Position numbers and translations under genes: made by a program. The notes beneath the pieces were generated by a model. The model ran no database searches and was not told the origin of the DNA. It was given only the letters and a program-made list of their open reading frames with translations. This document shows positions 6,422 through 15,200 of a stretch of 38,724 nucleotides of DNA, piece after piece. Source of the stretch: Buchananella hordeovulneris (GTDB taxonomy: Bacteria; Actinomycetota; Actinomycetes; Actinomycetales; Actinomycetaceae); the NCBI GenBank assembly GCA_030529545.1, contig JAUMWR010000001.1, positions 47,377 through 86,100 on the forward strand, in the 5' to 3' direction. Numbering within the stretch: position 1 is the stretch's first letter; every line of letters begins with the position of its first letter.

Positions 6422-8080
6422 ATGCGTGATTGGGTTGGCCGTTTTACTTGGCGCGCGTGGTGGGTTTTGATCGCCGTCGTGCCGCTGGTTGTGCTGGCCG
6501 TTTTCTTTGCCTGGCCCGTGTTGGCTTTGTTTGCGCGTGCGTTTTTCCCTGGCGGCCAGTGGGAGGCTGCTGGCGCTTTTGAGGTCTTGACCAAGCCGCG
6601 CACTTGGCGCATTTTCCAGCAGACGATTGTGCAGGCCACCTTGGCTACCGTGTTCTCGCTGCTGCTTGGTCTGCCGGGCGCGCACGTGCTTTACCGCCGG
6701 GTTTTCCCGGGGCGCACGCTTTTGCGCGGCCTGGTGGCCGTCCCCTTTGTTTTGCCCACCGTTGTGGTTGGCGCCGCGTTTCGAAACCTGTTCGACAAGA
6801 CCGGCCCGCTTGCTTTCCTCGAGCTGGACGGGAGCATGCCGGCGGTCGTGATCGCCATGGTTTTCTTCAACTTTCCGCTGGTGGTGCGCTCCGTGGGGGC
6901 CACCTGGTCGACGCTGGATGACCGTCCCGCCCAAGCCGCAGCCGCTTTGGGGGCGAGCCCGGCCCGCGTCTTTTGGACCGTCACGGTTCCCGCGCTGGCC
7001 CCCGCTATCGCCTCGGTCGCTTCCCTCGTCTTTCTTTTTTGTGTCACCGCGTTCGGAATCGTGCTGATTCTGGGTGGCCTTGGCGCAGCCACGATCGAGA
7101 CAGAGATCTACTTCCAGGCGGTGTCTTTGTTTAACCTGCGCGCCGCAGCCGTGTTGTCCACTGTGCAGTTGGTTGTGGTTGCCGTGGCCTTGTTTATCTC
7201 TGGGAGGGCCCGCTCCCGCCGCGAGCGTTCCTTGTCGATGCGAAGCGTTGCTGCCAACGAGTCGCCGCTTTCCAGGTCCGACGCTCCCGCTGTCGCCCTG
7301 ACCTTTGTTGCTTTGGTTTTGATTGCCGCTCCGATTGCGCAACTGGTGTTGCGTTCGCTGAAGCGCTCGGGGGAGTGGACGCTGGCCAACTATACGGATC
7401 TTTGGGATGAGAGCAAGGATTCTGCGCTGATTGTGCCCGTCTGGAAGGCCGCCCTGAACTCCCTTCACCTTGCGGCCTGGGCTACTTTGCTCTCGGTTGC
7501 GCTAGGCGCGGCGGTGAGCATGCTCCTTGCCCGACGTCCCCGCCAGAAGAGCGCCAAGACCGCGCTGGCCCTGCTGGATACGGCCTTCATGCTGCCCCTT
7601 GGCATCAGCGCCGTGACTGTTGGTTTCGGTTTCTTGATCACGCTCAACCGGCCCCCGCTGGATCTGCGCTCCTCGGTGGTGTTGATCCCCATTGCGCAGG
7701 CGATCGTGGCCATCCCCCTGGTGGTGCGCACGGTTTTGCCCTCCTTGCGGGCCATCAACCCGCGCCAGTTTGAGGCCGCCGCCGCCCTGGGGGCCTCTCC
7801 GTGGCGCGTGCTGGCGACGATCGAGCTGCCGGTGCTGCTGCGCGCGTTGGCAGTAGCCGCTGGCTTTGCGATGGCGGTGTCGCTGGGAGAGTTTGGTGCC
7901 ACTAGCTTCCTTGCGCAGCCCGACAATCCGACCCTGCCCGTGATGATCTACCGGCTCCTAGGCCACCCCGGCGGCTATTCGCAGGGCATGGCGGTGGCCG
8001 GTTCTGTTGTCCTGGCCGTGCTGACGGCCTCGATCATGCTGCTAGTCGAAAAGGCCCGCAACAAGGAGGTCGCCTGGTGA
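6422..8080 (+). CDS. thiP: Thiamine ABC transporter permease
   Basis: Cytoplasmic-membrane channel subunit. At 552 residues it is a fused double permease, as in ThiP: two repeats of about six hydrophobic helices each. Each repeat carries an EAA loop that docks with the ATPase: AAAALGASPARVFWTVTVP in the first half and EAAAALGASPWRVLATIELP in the second. I place the start at the ATG 6422, which has GGAG 6 nt upstream; an in-frame GTG lies 12 nt earlier. It overlaps thiQ by 4 nt, so the two are translationally coupled. The first half is richer in T than neighbouring genes, as expected for hydrophobic codons. Confidence 0.93.
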   Translation: MRDWVGRFTWRAWWVLIAVVPLVVLAVFFAWPVLALFARAFFPGGQWEAAGAFEVLTKPRTWRIFQQTIVQATLATVFSLLLGLPGAHVLYRRVFPGRTLLRGLVAVPFVLPTVVVGAAFRNLFDKTGPLAFLELDGSMPAVVIAMVFFNFPLVVRSVGATWSTLDDRPAQAAAALGASPARVFWTVTVPALAPAIASVASLVFLFCVTAFGIVLILGGLGAATIETEIYFQAVSLFNLRAAAVLSTVQLVVVAVALFISGRARSRRERSLSMRSVAANESPLSRSDAPAVALTFVALVLIAAPIAQLVLRSLKRSGEWTLANYTDLWDESKDSALIVPVWKAALNSLHLAAWATLLSVALGAAVSMLLARRPRQKSAKTALALLDTAFMLPLGISAVTVGFGFLITLNRPPLDLRSSVVLIPIAQAIVAIPLVVRTVLPSLRAINPRQFEAAAALGASPWRVLATIELPVLLRALAVAAGFAMAVSLGEFGATSFLAQPDNPTLPVMIYRLLGHPGGYSQGMAVAGSVVLAVLTASIMLLVEKARNKEVAW

Positions 8081-8838
8081 CTCTGGAGATTTCCACCGTA
8101 ACCGTTCGTTACGGCTCCCTTACCGCAGTGGACGACGTCAGCCTGAACGTCGGCGGCGTTGACGGCGGGGAGATCGTTGCCCTGCTTGGTGAAAGTGGTT
8201 CTGGCAAGTCCACGCTGCTGCGCGCGGTAGCCGGGCTAGAGCCCCTCGCCAGCGGAACCATCAGCTTTGACTCCCAGCGCATCGACTCCACCCCGGTGCA
8301 CAAACGCGGCTTTGCGCTCATGTTCCAAGACGGCCAGCTCTTTGCCCACCGCGACGTGGCCGGCAACGTCGGCTACGCCCTGCCCAAGGAAATGAGCAAG
8401 CAAGAACGCCAGCAGCGCATCTCCGAGCTGCTCGACCTGGTTGGGCTCTCCGGCTACCAAAAGCGCTCCATCTCCACACTCTCCGGGGGACAGGCGCAGC
8501 GCGTGGCCCTGGCGCGGGCGTTGGCGGCGAGCCCGCGCCTGCTTCTGCTGGACGAGCCGCTCTCCGCCCTGGACCGCACGCTGCGCGAGTACCTGACAGT
8601 TGAGCTGCGCAAGATCATCCACGACGCCGGCATCAGCGCCGTCTACGTCACCCACGACCACGACGAAGCCTTCACGGTGGCCGACCGCGTCGGCGTCATG
8701 GTAGACGGTCGCCTAGAGCGCCTGGGCACGCCGCGGGAGGTCTGGGCCGAGCCGGGCAGTGAGGCGGTGGAGAAGTTCCTCTCCTTTGGCCCCTTCCTGG
8801 ATGCCGTGCGGTGGCGCCTGGAGTGCCGCGCCGGCTAA
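8077..8838 (+). CDS. thiQ: Thiamine ABC transporter ATP-binding protein
   Basis: Cytosolic ATPase that powers ThiP. All ABC motifs are present: Walker A GESGSGKS (38-45), Q-loop in LMFQDGQLFAH, signature LSGGQAQRVALARAL, Walker B LLLLDEPLSALD and the switch His in YVTHDHDEAF. At 253 residues the length is normal for a nutrient-uptake ATPase. The GTG start overlaps the thiP stop (GTGA). It is the last gene of the operon; no convincing terminator follows, only a weak stem-loop region between 8878 and 8912. Confidence 0.93.
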   Translation: MTLEISTVTVRYGSLTAVDDVSLNVGGVDGGEIVALLGESGSGKSTLLRAVAGLEPLASGTISFDSQRIDSTPVHKRGFALMFQDGQLFAHRDVAGNVGYALPKEMSKQERQQRISELLDLVGLSGYQKRSISTLSGGQAQRVALARALAASPRLLLLDEPLSALDRTLREYLTVELRKIIHDAGISAVYVTHDHDEAFTVADRVGVMVDGRLERLGTPREVWAEPGSEAVEKFLSFGPFLDAVRWRLECRAG

Positions 8839-8971
8839 GCGGTGGTGCCTTCTCTACCCTCCCGCCAGGCGACCGAGGCCGCAGGGGAGCGACCCCGCAC
8901 GGTGCTAAGTTGATGGTTGTTACCGGGGGTAACGCCCCCGCGCAGCAGATTTAAGGGACAGGTGGTCTTGG

Positions 8972-10108
8972 ATGGCAAAGACTCTGCCTGCGGCCAACGC
9001 CGCTGCCTCGCAGGACACCGCTGCGGCGGTGGTCGATGCGGTGATCGCCGTCCACCGGGCGGAACGACCAGTGGCGCGCACCGTGGCTTCCGTCCTGGAC
9101 GGGAACCAGACCCCTTGCCGTGCGATCGTGGTTGCACACAACATCGATGCGGACTTGATCAGGACCGCGTTGGGCAAGTGGGGGAACGACCCGCGCGTCA
9201 CGCTCATTGAACACCGGGATGGCATACCCAGCCCTGCAGGCCCCATGAACGCCGGCTTTGAGGCGGCGCGGGCCCCATTCGTCACGCTGGTTGGTTCCGA
9301 TGACACGCTGGAAGCAGGTGCGGTAGACCGCTGGGTGAAGATGGCACAGGACCCCAAGAACCCGGCAGACTTTGTGATCGCCAACCGGCTGGAGCCCGAA
9401 GGTGGAAATGCCCCCACCCCGCCGGTACGCAGATCGAGGCGAGCCAACCTAGATGGCGTGAAGGACCGCCTGGTTTACCGCATGTCGGCGCTAGGCTTGT
9501 TGCGCCGCTCAACCCTTGGCCACCTTCGCTTCCCCGAAGGTACCCCCACTGGCGAAGACACGCTCTTTGCCACCCGGATCTGGTTTGGCGGGGTCAGGGT
9601 TTCTTTTGCCTTTGGGCCACCTGGCTACCGGGTTCACGCAGACCAAGACGTCCGGATCACCACCAGCGCGCGTCCAGCGGGGGAGGAACTGCAATTTCTC
9701 TCCACGCTGCTGGACCCGGCTCAACCTTGGATGCAGCGCAAACGGCAGCGGCGGGCACTGGTGACCAAACTGCTGCGCAGCAACGTCCTAGACACAGCAA
9801 ACAACCAACTGCGCAGCGGTTGGACCAGCGACGCCGCTGCCAGCCTGGCGACCATCACGCGGCGGCTCTTGGCTTTGGACCCCGCAGCTGCTCACGCCCT
9901 CTCGGTGAGCGAGTGGGCTGTAATCCGGGCGTTGAGCTCCGGGCGCGCAACCGGTGAGGAGATTGCAAGACTCCAGGCCAAGCGGGCCCACCTTCGCTCG
10001 CTAAAGACGGTCCTGCCCGCGCGTCCTTGGGCGCTGTTTAGCGCCCAAGGACCGTTGCGGTACCACATGGCGGGCTCGCGGCTAGCTCGCGAAAGGAACA
10101 CCCAGTAG
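8972..10108 (+). CDS. Glycosyltransferase, family 2-like (GT-A fold)
   Basis: A 378-residue cytosolic protein with no signal peptide or membrane helix. The N-terminal ~220 residues look like a family 2 domain: an opening strand VVDAVIAVHRAERPVARTVAS, the metal/nucleotide-sugar motif VGSDDTLEAGAVD and the acidic GEDTLFATRIW. The last ~150 residues are a basic helical region I do not recognise. The acceptor and sugar are unknown. Start: the ATG at 8972 has only a weak GGTGG upstream. In the 133-nt gap before it is a 6-bp hairpin (8924-8940). It is 13 kb from the glycan cluster, and its position next to the thiamine operon offers no functional hint. Confidence 0.8.
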   Translation: MAKTLPAANAAASQDTAAAVVDAVIAVHRAERPVARTVASVLDGNQTPCRAIVVAHNIDADLIRTALGKWGNDPRVTLIEHRDGIPSPAGPMNAGFEAARAPFVTLVGSDDTLEAGAVDRWVKMAQDPKNPADFVIANRLEPEGGNAPTPPVRRSRRANLDGVKDRLVYRMSALGLLRRSTLGHLRFPEGTPTGEDTLFATRIWFGGVRVSFAFGPPGYRVHADQDVRITTSARPAGEELQFLSTLLDPAQPWMQRKRQRRALVTKLLRSNVLDTANNQLRSGWTSDAAASLATITRRLLALDPAAAHALSVSEWAVIRALSSGRATGEEIARLQAKRAHLRSLKTVLPARPWALFSAQGPLRYHMAGSRLARERNTQ

Positions 10109-10179
10109 CTGCGGCTCCGAGCCAGGCACGGGGCGCGGGGCCCACGGTCTCTCGGAAAAGAGTGGGAATAACCTGAGGG

Positions 10180-11487
10180 CTACTTACCCAGGTAGCGGAG
10201 TGGGTTGACCGGTAGCTCCACCTCCTCCGCGATGCTGAGCGGAGCCACCTTCCCCTGGACACGCAGCTCCCGCAGCGCCGCCGTGACGCGGTCACGTACA
10301 GAGAACGGGTCGATCGTGTTCGTGTTGATCTTCGAGCCACCCTCAAAACCGGCCAAGGTGGACACGCGCCACTTGATCACCACCCGCCAGGGCATGGGCG
10401 TAATAGCCTCCGGCGGCTGGTGGTGCCACTCCTCGTTGGACGCCAAGTGCGGCCCGGCCGCCGCGTGCAACGCGTGCAGCAGGTCAGCCATCGCATCGCG
10501 CTCCTCGGCGCTCTGCTCCCACGGGAACGTCGTTCCCGACCGCGAGTAAACCTCCAGCGACGGGTAGCGGTGCCCAAACCCGGCAAAGGCGACCGCGTGC
10601 TCATTGGCCGCCACCACCAGGTTCTGGCGGTGGGCGTAGTTCACCCCCCAATCGTTATAGAGGTTGGGGTTGCGCTGCGCCAAGGCGATCTCCGCCTCGA
10701 TCCCGCTGCCGCGCTCATCAATACCCACCAACTGCTTGTGCAGATGATCAAAGCTAGCCCCCGCCGGCGCCAACCAGTTCTGGAACACCTGAACGTAGCG
10801 GATGTAGCGGTTAGTGGCGTACAGGTCCCGCAGGGCATCCACCGTGATGGCAATGTAGTCGCGGTGCTCTGCCGGAGTCAGCGTCCCCACACTGGCCAGC
10901 TCCGCCTGCGTGGCGGCCCCGTCCACGTAGTGCCGGCGCGCCACGATCACGTCATGGCAGCCACCAAAGAAGGCCGCGCAGAGATTGCGCTGCATCTGCG
11001 CATCGAACGCCGCCCACGAGGCCGCCGGCCCGGTGTGGCCCGCCGCCTTCAGCTTTGCCTCCACCACGCCGGCCACGCGCTCAATGCCGGCGGGATCCGC
11101 CAGCCACTCCTCCAGGCGGGCGGCGGCAACGTCGTCCAACTCATAGCCGTAATTTCGGTTCCAGTACTCGAAGGAGACGATCTCAAACAGATTAGGAATA
11201 CGCCGAAAATCGGCCGGGGTGGCGGCCAACGCCGGGCTCGCCCCGCGCGTGAGCACGCCCTTGTCCAGTCGCGTCTTCTCCGGCGGCGTCTGCTCGGTGC
11301 GGCCACTGCAAAACGCGCACGTGTGCGTAAACGCAACCGGCCCCAGTGGATCGCTCTGCACCGGCGGCCGCCCAATCGGGCGATTGCCTCGCCCCGGCAC
11401 CGTCCAGACCTGCGTCCCGGAAAAGGGGTTGACCTGCTTCAAAGTGCCGTCGGCCATCCACCGCAGCGGCTCACGGACATCAACCAT
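10180..11487 (-). CDS. DUF4921 family protein, GalT/HIT-superfamily-like
   Basis: A 435-residue cytosolic protein resembling galactose-1-phosphate uridylyltransferases and the actinobacterial DUF4921 family. Visible features are a CAFC pair (Cys57, Cys60) that may bind zinc and a HIT-type motif SFDHLHKQLVG with His248 and His250. In GalT the corresponding motif is HPHxQ with a nucleotidylated His; here it reads HLHKQ. NPFSGTQVWTVPGRGNRP near the N-terminus is typical of the group. A nucleotidyl-transfer or phosphorolysis reaction on a nucleotide or sugar phosphate is therefore likely, but the substrate is unknown. The ATG at 11487 has a near-perfect ribosome site (AAGGAGG); the frame extends further upstream without one. 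The cupin gene upstream is cut off by a terminator, so this gene needs its own promoter. Confidence 0.8.
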   Translation of the reverse strand: MVDVREPLRWMADGTLKQVNPFSGTQVWTVPGRGNRPIGRPPVQSDPLGPVAFTHTCAFCSGRTEQTPPEKTRLDKGVLTRGASPALAATPADFRRIPNLFEIVSFEYWNRNYGYELDDVAAARLEEWLADPAGIERVAGVVEAKLKAAGHTGPAASWAAFDAQMQRNLCAAFFGGCHDVIVARRHYVDGAATQAELASVGTLTPAEHRDYIAITVDALRDLYATNRYIRYVQVFQNWLAPAGASFDHLHKQLVGIDERGSGIEAEIALAQRNPNLYNDWGVNYAHRQNLVVAANEHAVAFAGFGHRYPSLEVYSRSGTTFPWEQSAEERDAMADLLHALHAAAGPHLASNEEWHHQPPEAITPMPWRVVIKWRVSTLAGFEGGSKINTNTIDPFSVRDRVTAALRELRVQGKVAPLSIAEEVELPVNPLRYLGK

Positions 11488-11563
11488 TTTGCCTCCTTGC
11501 AGCGCCCACCATACTCCGGTCTCAGGCCACCGCTTTACCGTCCCACCCGGTGCTTGCGCACGC

Positions 11564-11604
11564 AAAGGGGGCCGCCGCTCACAAACAGAGCGGCGGCCCC
11601 CTTA
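11564..11604 (-). terminator. Terminator of the cupin gene
   Basis: A 16-bp perfect stem (11565-11580 with 11588-11603) with a 7-nt loop. On the minus strand it ends in CCCCCTTTGCG. It lies 13 nt after the cupin stop and before the DUF4921 gene on the same strand, so the two genes are transcribed separately. Confidence 0.85.
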
Positions 11605-11616
11605 GGCCCGGCGAGA

Positions 11617-12042
11617 TCAGTGCTCGTTCGGGTCAGCCTCGGCGTCTTCCTGTGTGTCGTGCACCGTGCCGGCCACGTGGTCCGCCGGGCCGTAGAGAGT
11701 GTAGAGCTTCAGCGGCTCGTCGCCGATGTTGGTGATGTTGTGCCAGGCGCCGGAGGGAACCAGGATCATGTCGTCGTCCTCGACCTCGCGCACGAAGTCC
11801 AGGTTGTTCTCCGCGTCGCCCATCTCGCAACGGCCCTTACCTGCCTCGATGCGGATGAACTGGTCAACGCCGTCGTGAACCTCCAGGCCGATATCGCCAC
11901 CAACCGGAATCGACATGACGGTGAGCTGCAGGTGCTCACCGGTCCACACGGTAACGCGGAACTTGTCGTTCTCCTTGGTCATCTTCTCGATGTCCGCCAC
12001 CATGGGCTTCTTGCCGCCGTCTTCACCAATGTAGTACGCCAT
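11617..12042 (-). CDS. Single-domain cupin protein
   Basis: A 141-residue cytosolic beta-barrel protein. Cupin motif 1 is visible as GGDIGLEVHDGVDQFIRIEAGKG (metal-ligand candidate His56; Gln61 and Glu66 follow, and the usual second His of HxH is absent). Motif 2 is ILVPSGAWHNITN with His101. The family is widespread in gut bacteria and actinobacteria, with no firm function; a mannose-6-phosphate-isomerase-like or binding role is often annotated. The C-terminal tail (about 124-141) is strongly acidic. The ATG at 12042 follows TAGGAGGAAAA, an excellent ribosome site, suggesting high expression. It is monocistronic, between two strong terminators. Confidence 0.88.
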   Translation of the reverse strand: MAYYIGEDGGKKPMVADIEKMTKENDKFRVTVWTGEHLQLTVMSIPVGGDIGLEVHDGVDQFIRIEAGKGRCEMGDAENNLDFVREVEDDDMILVPSGAWHNITNIGDEPLKLYTLYGPADHVAGTVHDTQEDAEADPNEH

Positions 12043-12099
12043 TTTTCCTCCTAGAGCTTGGCTTGCTGCTGCGATCAGTCTAGGACTCACGCCCCACAT

Positions 12100-12113
12100 T
12101 TCTCGACCGAGAA
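12100..12113. promoter_or_regulatory. 14-bp inverted repeat upstream of the cupin gene, possible operator
   Basis: TTCTCG-AC-CGAGAA is a perfect dyad with 6-bp arms. It lies 58 nt upstream of the cupin ATG, just upstream of a possible -10 hexamer TAGACT (minus strand, 12083-12078). The position suits a repressor or activator site; no regulator gene is adjacent. Confidence 0.35.
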
Positions 12114-12175
12114 GGGGGGCTCCTGCCCCGAATTTCGCCAATGAGGTAAGCCGAAGTTTTGCGGACAGGCGAGCC

Positions 12176-12218
12176 AGAAAAACGGTTGGGGGCAAGGCTT
12201 AAACCTTGCCCCCAACCG
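12176..12218 (-). terminator. Terminator of the GH101 gene
   Basis: A 15-bp to 16-bp stem (12183-12197 with 12204-12218) with a 6-nt loop is followed on the minus strand by a run of five T (12182-12178). It lies 19 nt after the GH101 stop: a textbook intrinsic terminator. Confidence 0.92.
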
Positions 12219-12236
12219 CGCGGGTTACCTAGGAGA

Positions 12237-15200
12237 TCACTTGATCAGCTTGGCAACCTTGCCTTCCAGGGCGGTGGAGAGGACGGCCGGGCCACCCAGC
12301 AGGGTGACGCGAACCGGCTTGTTCTCCCGCAGGAAGGCGCTGGCGCCTGCCGGGATCTCGTTGGCCTTGACCAGCAAAACCACGCCGTCGCGCTCGGAAG
12401 CCAGCGCGCCACCAACCAGCGCGTCCGGGAAGGACAGGCCGGAGGCCAGCAGCACCTGCTTGGTGCCGGCGCCGAAGGCGTTGGCAATCAAAGCGGACGT
12501 GGCGTAGCGGTCGGCACCCACGTACTGCTTGAAGTTGGCGCCGGTGGCCAGGCCCGCGCTGCGGGTGGCGGCCAGAGCGGAACCACCCACGGCACCAACC
12601 TTGAAGGTCTTAGCCTGCTGAGCGATGAACGCCTTGGAGGACGCGGGCATCCGCTTGCCGTTGGTCAGGATGACCACGGCCTTGGCGCGTCCAGCCACGC
12701 CGGAGGCAGAGACGGCGTCAGCGAACTGGTTGCCGTCGGCCACCAGCACGCGCTCCAGCTGCGGGTTCAGCTCGATCGCCTTCTTGGCCACGTTCACGGA
12801 GGTGGCAGCGCGGTCTGCACCGCTGACCCGGTTGACCTGGATGCCGGCTGCACGCAGAGCGCGTTCCACTGCCGGGGCCACAGTCTTGTCGCCACCAACG
12901 ATCGTGACCTTGGTGGTGCCACGCGCCTTCAGAGCGTCCAAAACCTTCTTCTCCAAGCTCTTCCCGCCAGTGAGCAGGAGCGGAGCGTTCAGAGCGTCGG
13001 CCAACGGAGCCGCAGAAAGCGTGTCCGGGAAGGAGCTGCCGGAGGTCAACACGGCGACCGTCTTGTCGAACGCCGGGTCCGCAGCGGCCTTCAGCGCAGT
13101 GTCGATCCGGGTGTCGCCAGCAATGCGGTCCACCACCGGGGTAGCCGGCGTAACAGACGGCTCGGGGGTGGGCGTCGGCTGCGGCGTCGGGGTGGAGGAC
13201 GGCTCCGGGGTCGGGGCAGTCCCACAGGTGACAGCGGCATCGCCCCAGTTACCGTGGTCGTTACCAATGCCGTTGCCACCGTCGTTGACCTTCAACCGCA
13301 GTCGCTTGACGTTGGTGATTTCCACGTCAAAGGCGTGGGTCCGGGAACCGGTCAGGGTGCCGGACTCGGCCAGCTTGCGGCCATCGCCCCACACCTCGAA
13401 GCCGACGGAACCGCGGCCCTGCTGGTAGTCAGCCACACCCACCTCAGAGGTGAACTTGGTGCAGCGGCCGTTCAGGTCGAACTCCACAGAAGAAACCGCG
13501 TGGGTACCAAGGCCCTTTTCGAAGGTCTTGTTGGTGCCGATCTTCAGCGGACGGCCGTCACCCGCCTGGTTCTCGCCGTTAGCAGCGTCGCGCTCGATCG
13601 GGCCCCACCCGTTGACTGCGTTCAGGAACGGCAAGTCAGACAGCCAGTTCTTGCCTGGCTGCAGGCCGCGCAGCACGGTCAGGTTGACCGATGCGGTAGC
13701 TGCGGTTGCGCCATTCGGGCCGGTGTAGGCGATGGAGGCGTTGGCAGTGGTGGAGGTGGGCACGGCAGGCGGCGTCACGTTCCACTCAGCGTAGGAGGTC
13801 TCGCCGGGAGCCAGGCTTGCCACCTCAACCGGGTATTCGGTGGAACCGGCCGGGGTAACGGTCCAGCCCTCGGGCAGCTGCAGCGTGTGCTTGATACCCG
13901 TGATCGCAGAAGACTCGTTGTTGGTGATGGTGGTGTAGACCTTGCCGGTCTCGCCTCCCACCAGCGCGGTGACGCCCTGCGGCAAGGCAATGCGGGCTGC
14001 GGCGCAGGCCTGGACCTCGCCAGAAGCGCCCAGATCTTCAACGCGCAGGTTGTCGATGATCAGGTCAGCCTGGGAGACCTGTCCGCCGGTGGAGAAGATA
14101 CCAACGAAGGTAGCGCCACAGTTGCCGGCCACAAACTCGTGAGAGTACTTGGCAGTGGTGTGCTTAGCAGGCAGGGCCTCGGCACCCATGATCGTTTGGT
14201 TCGGACGGTTGCCCACGCGAACCGTGTCGTAACCGGTAACGAAGGAGTAGTAGTCTGCCGTGCCGTTTTGGTAGTCGAAGGACACGCGGTAGCGGTGACC
14301 AGCCTTGAACGGCATAGACTGCGGCGTGCTCTTCAGGACCAGGCCGGCGTTCTCCTCGTGGAGTTTCAGCGACCAGTCACCAGCAAAGACGTCGTCCACC
14401 AGCTTGCCGCTGGCGCCGTAGTTGCCAGGGTTCCAGCCCTTCTGGGTGTAGGGAGCGTTCTTGCGAGCCAGCTGGGTGCGGGCGTCGCCGCCCTGCGCCG
14501 GGCCGGTCACGAACGGCCAGTAACCGGTGTCGGTGCCCTCGAAGTCCTCGAAGAGAACAGTCTGGGCGGTCGGGGAGGCGTCGTTGGCCTGCGTGTACTT
14601 CACAATGCGCAGATCGTCCACGTACACCGGGGTGGTGCCATCGCCGGCCTCCACCTTGAAGGTAACCGGGGCGGAGCCGTCGGTGGTGAACACGACGCGC
14701 ACGCGCTGGTAGTAGAAGCGGAACTTCTCGTCGGAGGCGGTGGCGTTCAAGACCGTTGTCTGGCCAATCTCCGTGGTGGGGACGTTGCCCACCTTGGGCT
14801 GGTACTTGCCGGCGGTGACGCCGTTGCCAGAGACGGAGACCTTCACGTCGCGAGTGCCAGGGGCGTTGTTCTCACCGATCTGGACGTAGGCCCAGGCGGA
14901 GTAGGTGCCAGCCTCGAGGGGCTGGTTGTTGTTGAGCGCCTGAGCAATCGAGGAAGCGCCCTCGCCGAGCTTGGCCACGTACTGGCTGCGGTCAGCCTTG
15001 ACGACGCTGGCAGCGCCGGTCTTGGCGTAGGCGTCCAGGCTGTTGGCGTTGAAGCCTGGGTCCTTGATCAGGCTGTGCTTGCCCCACTCAGGAGCCTGAG
15101 CGTCCGGCACGGCGGTGGACGGGTAAAGCACGTAGGGCTGGCCCGCGTCGGCCTGGATGGTGACGTTGCCGCCGGTGACGGCGACGTCACCAACTGCCAC

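Noticed and set aside
5129..7468. A 779-codon open frame on the minus strand across the thiamine operon
   Set aside because: It runs opposite to the riboswitch, thiB and thiP, all of which have clear motifs; the antisense translation is Gly/Gln/His/Arg-rich and without a recognisable domain.
8878..8940. Stem-loops after thiQ, considered as a terminator
   Set aside because: The stems are short or interrupted and no T-run follows; they may only be part of the leader of the next gene.
10420..12054. A 544-codon plus-strand frame opposite the DUF4921 and cupin genes
   Set aside because: It runs through two strong minus-strand genes and a terminator, with no ribosome site or domain.
13139..13216. 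Short tandem repeat, considered as a possible repeat array
   Set aside because: It is the Pro/Thr/Glu linker of the GH101 protein, where PTPEP-like units repeat at the codon level; there are no spacers or direct repeats of CRISPR type.
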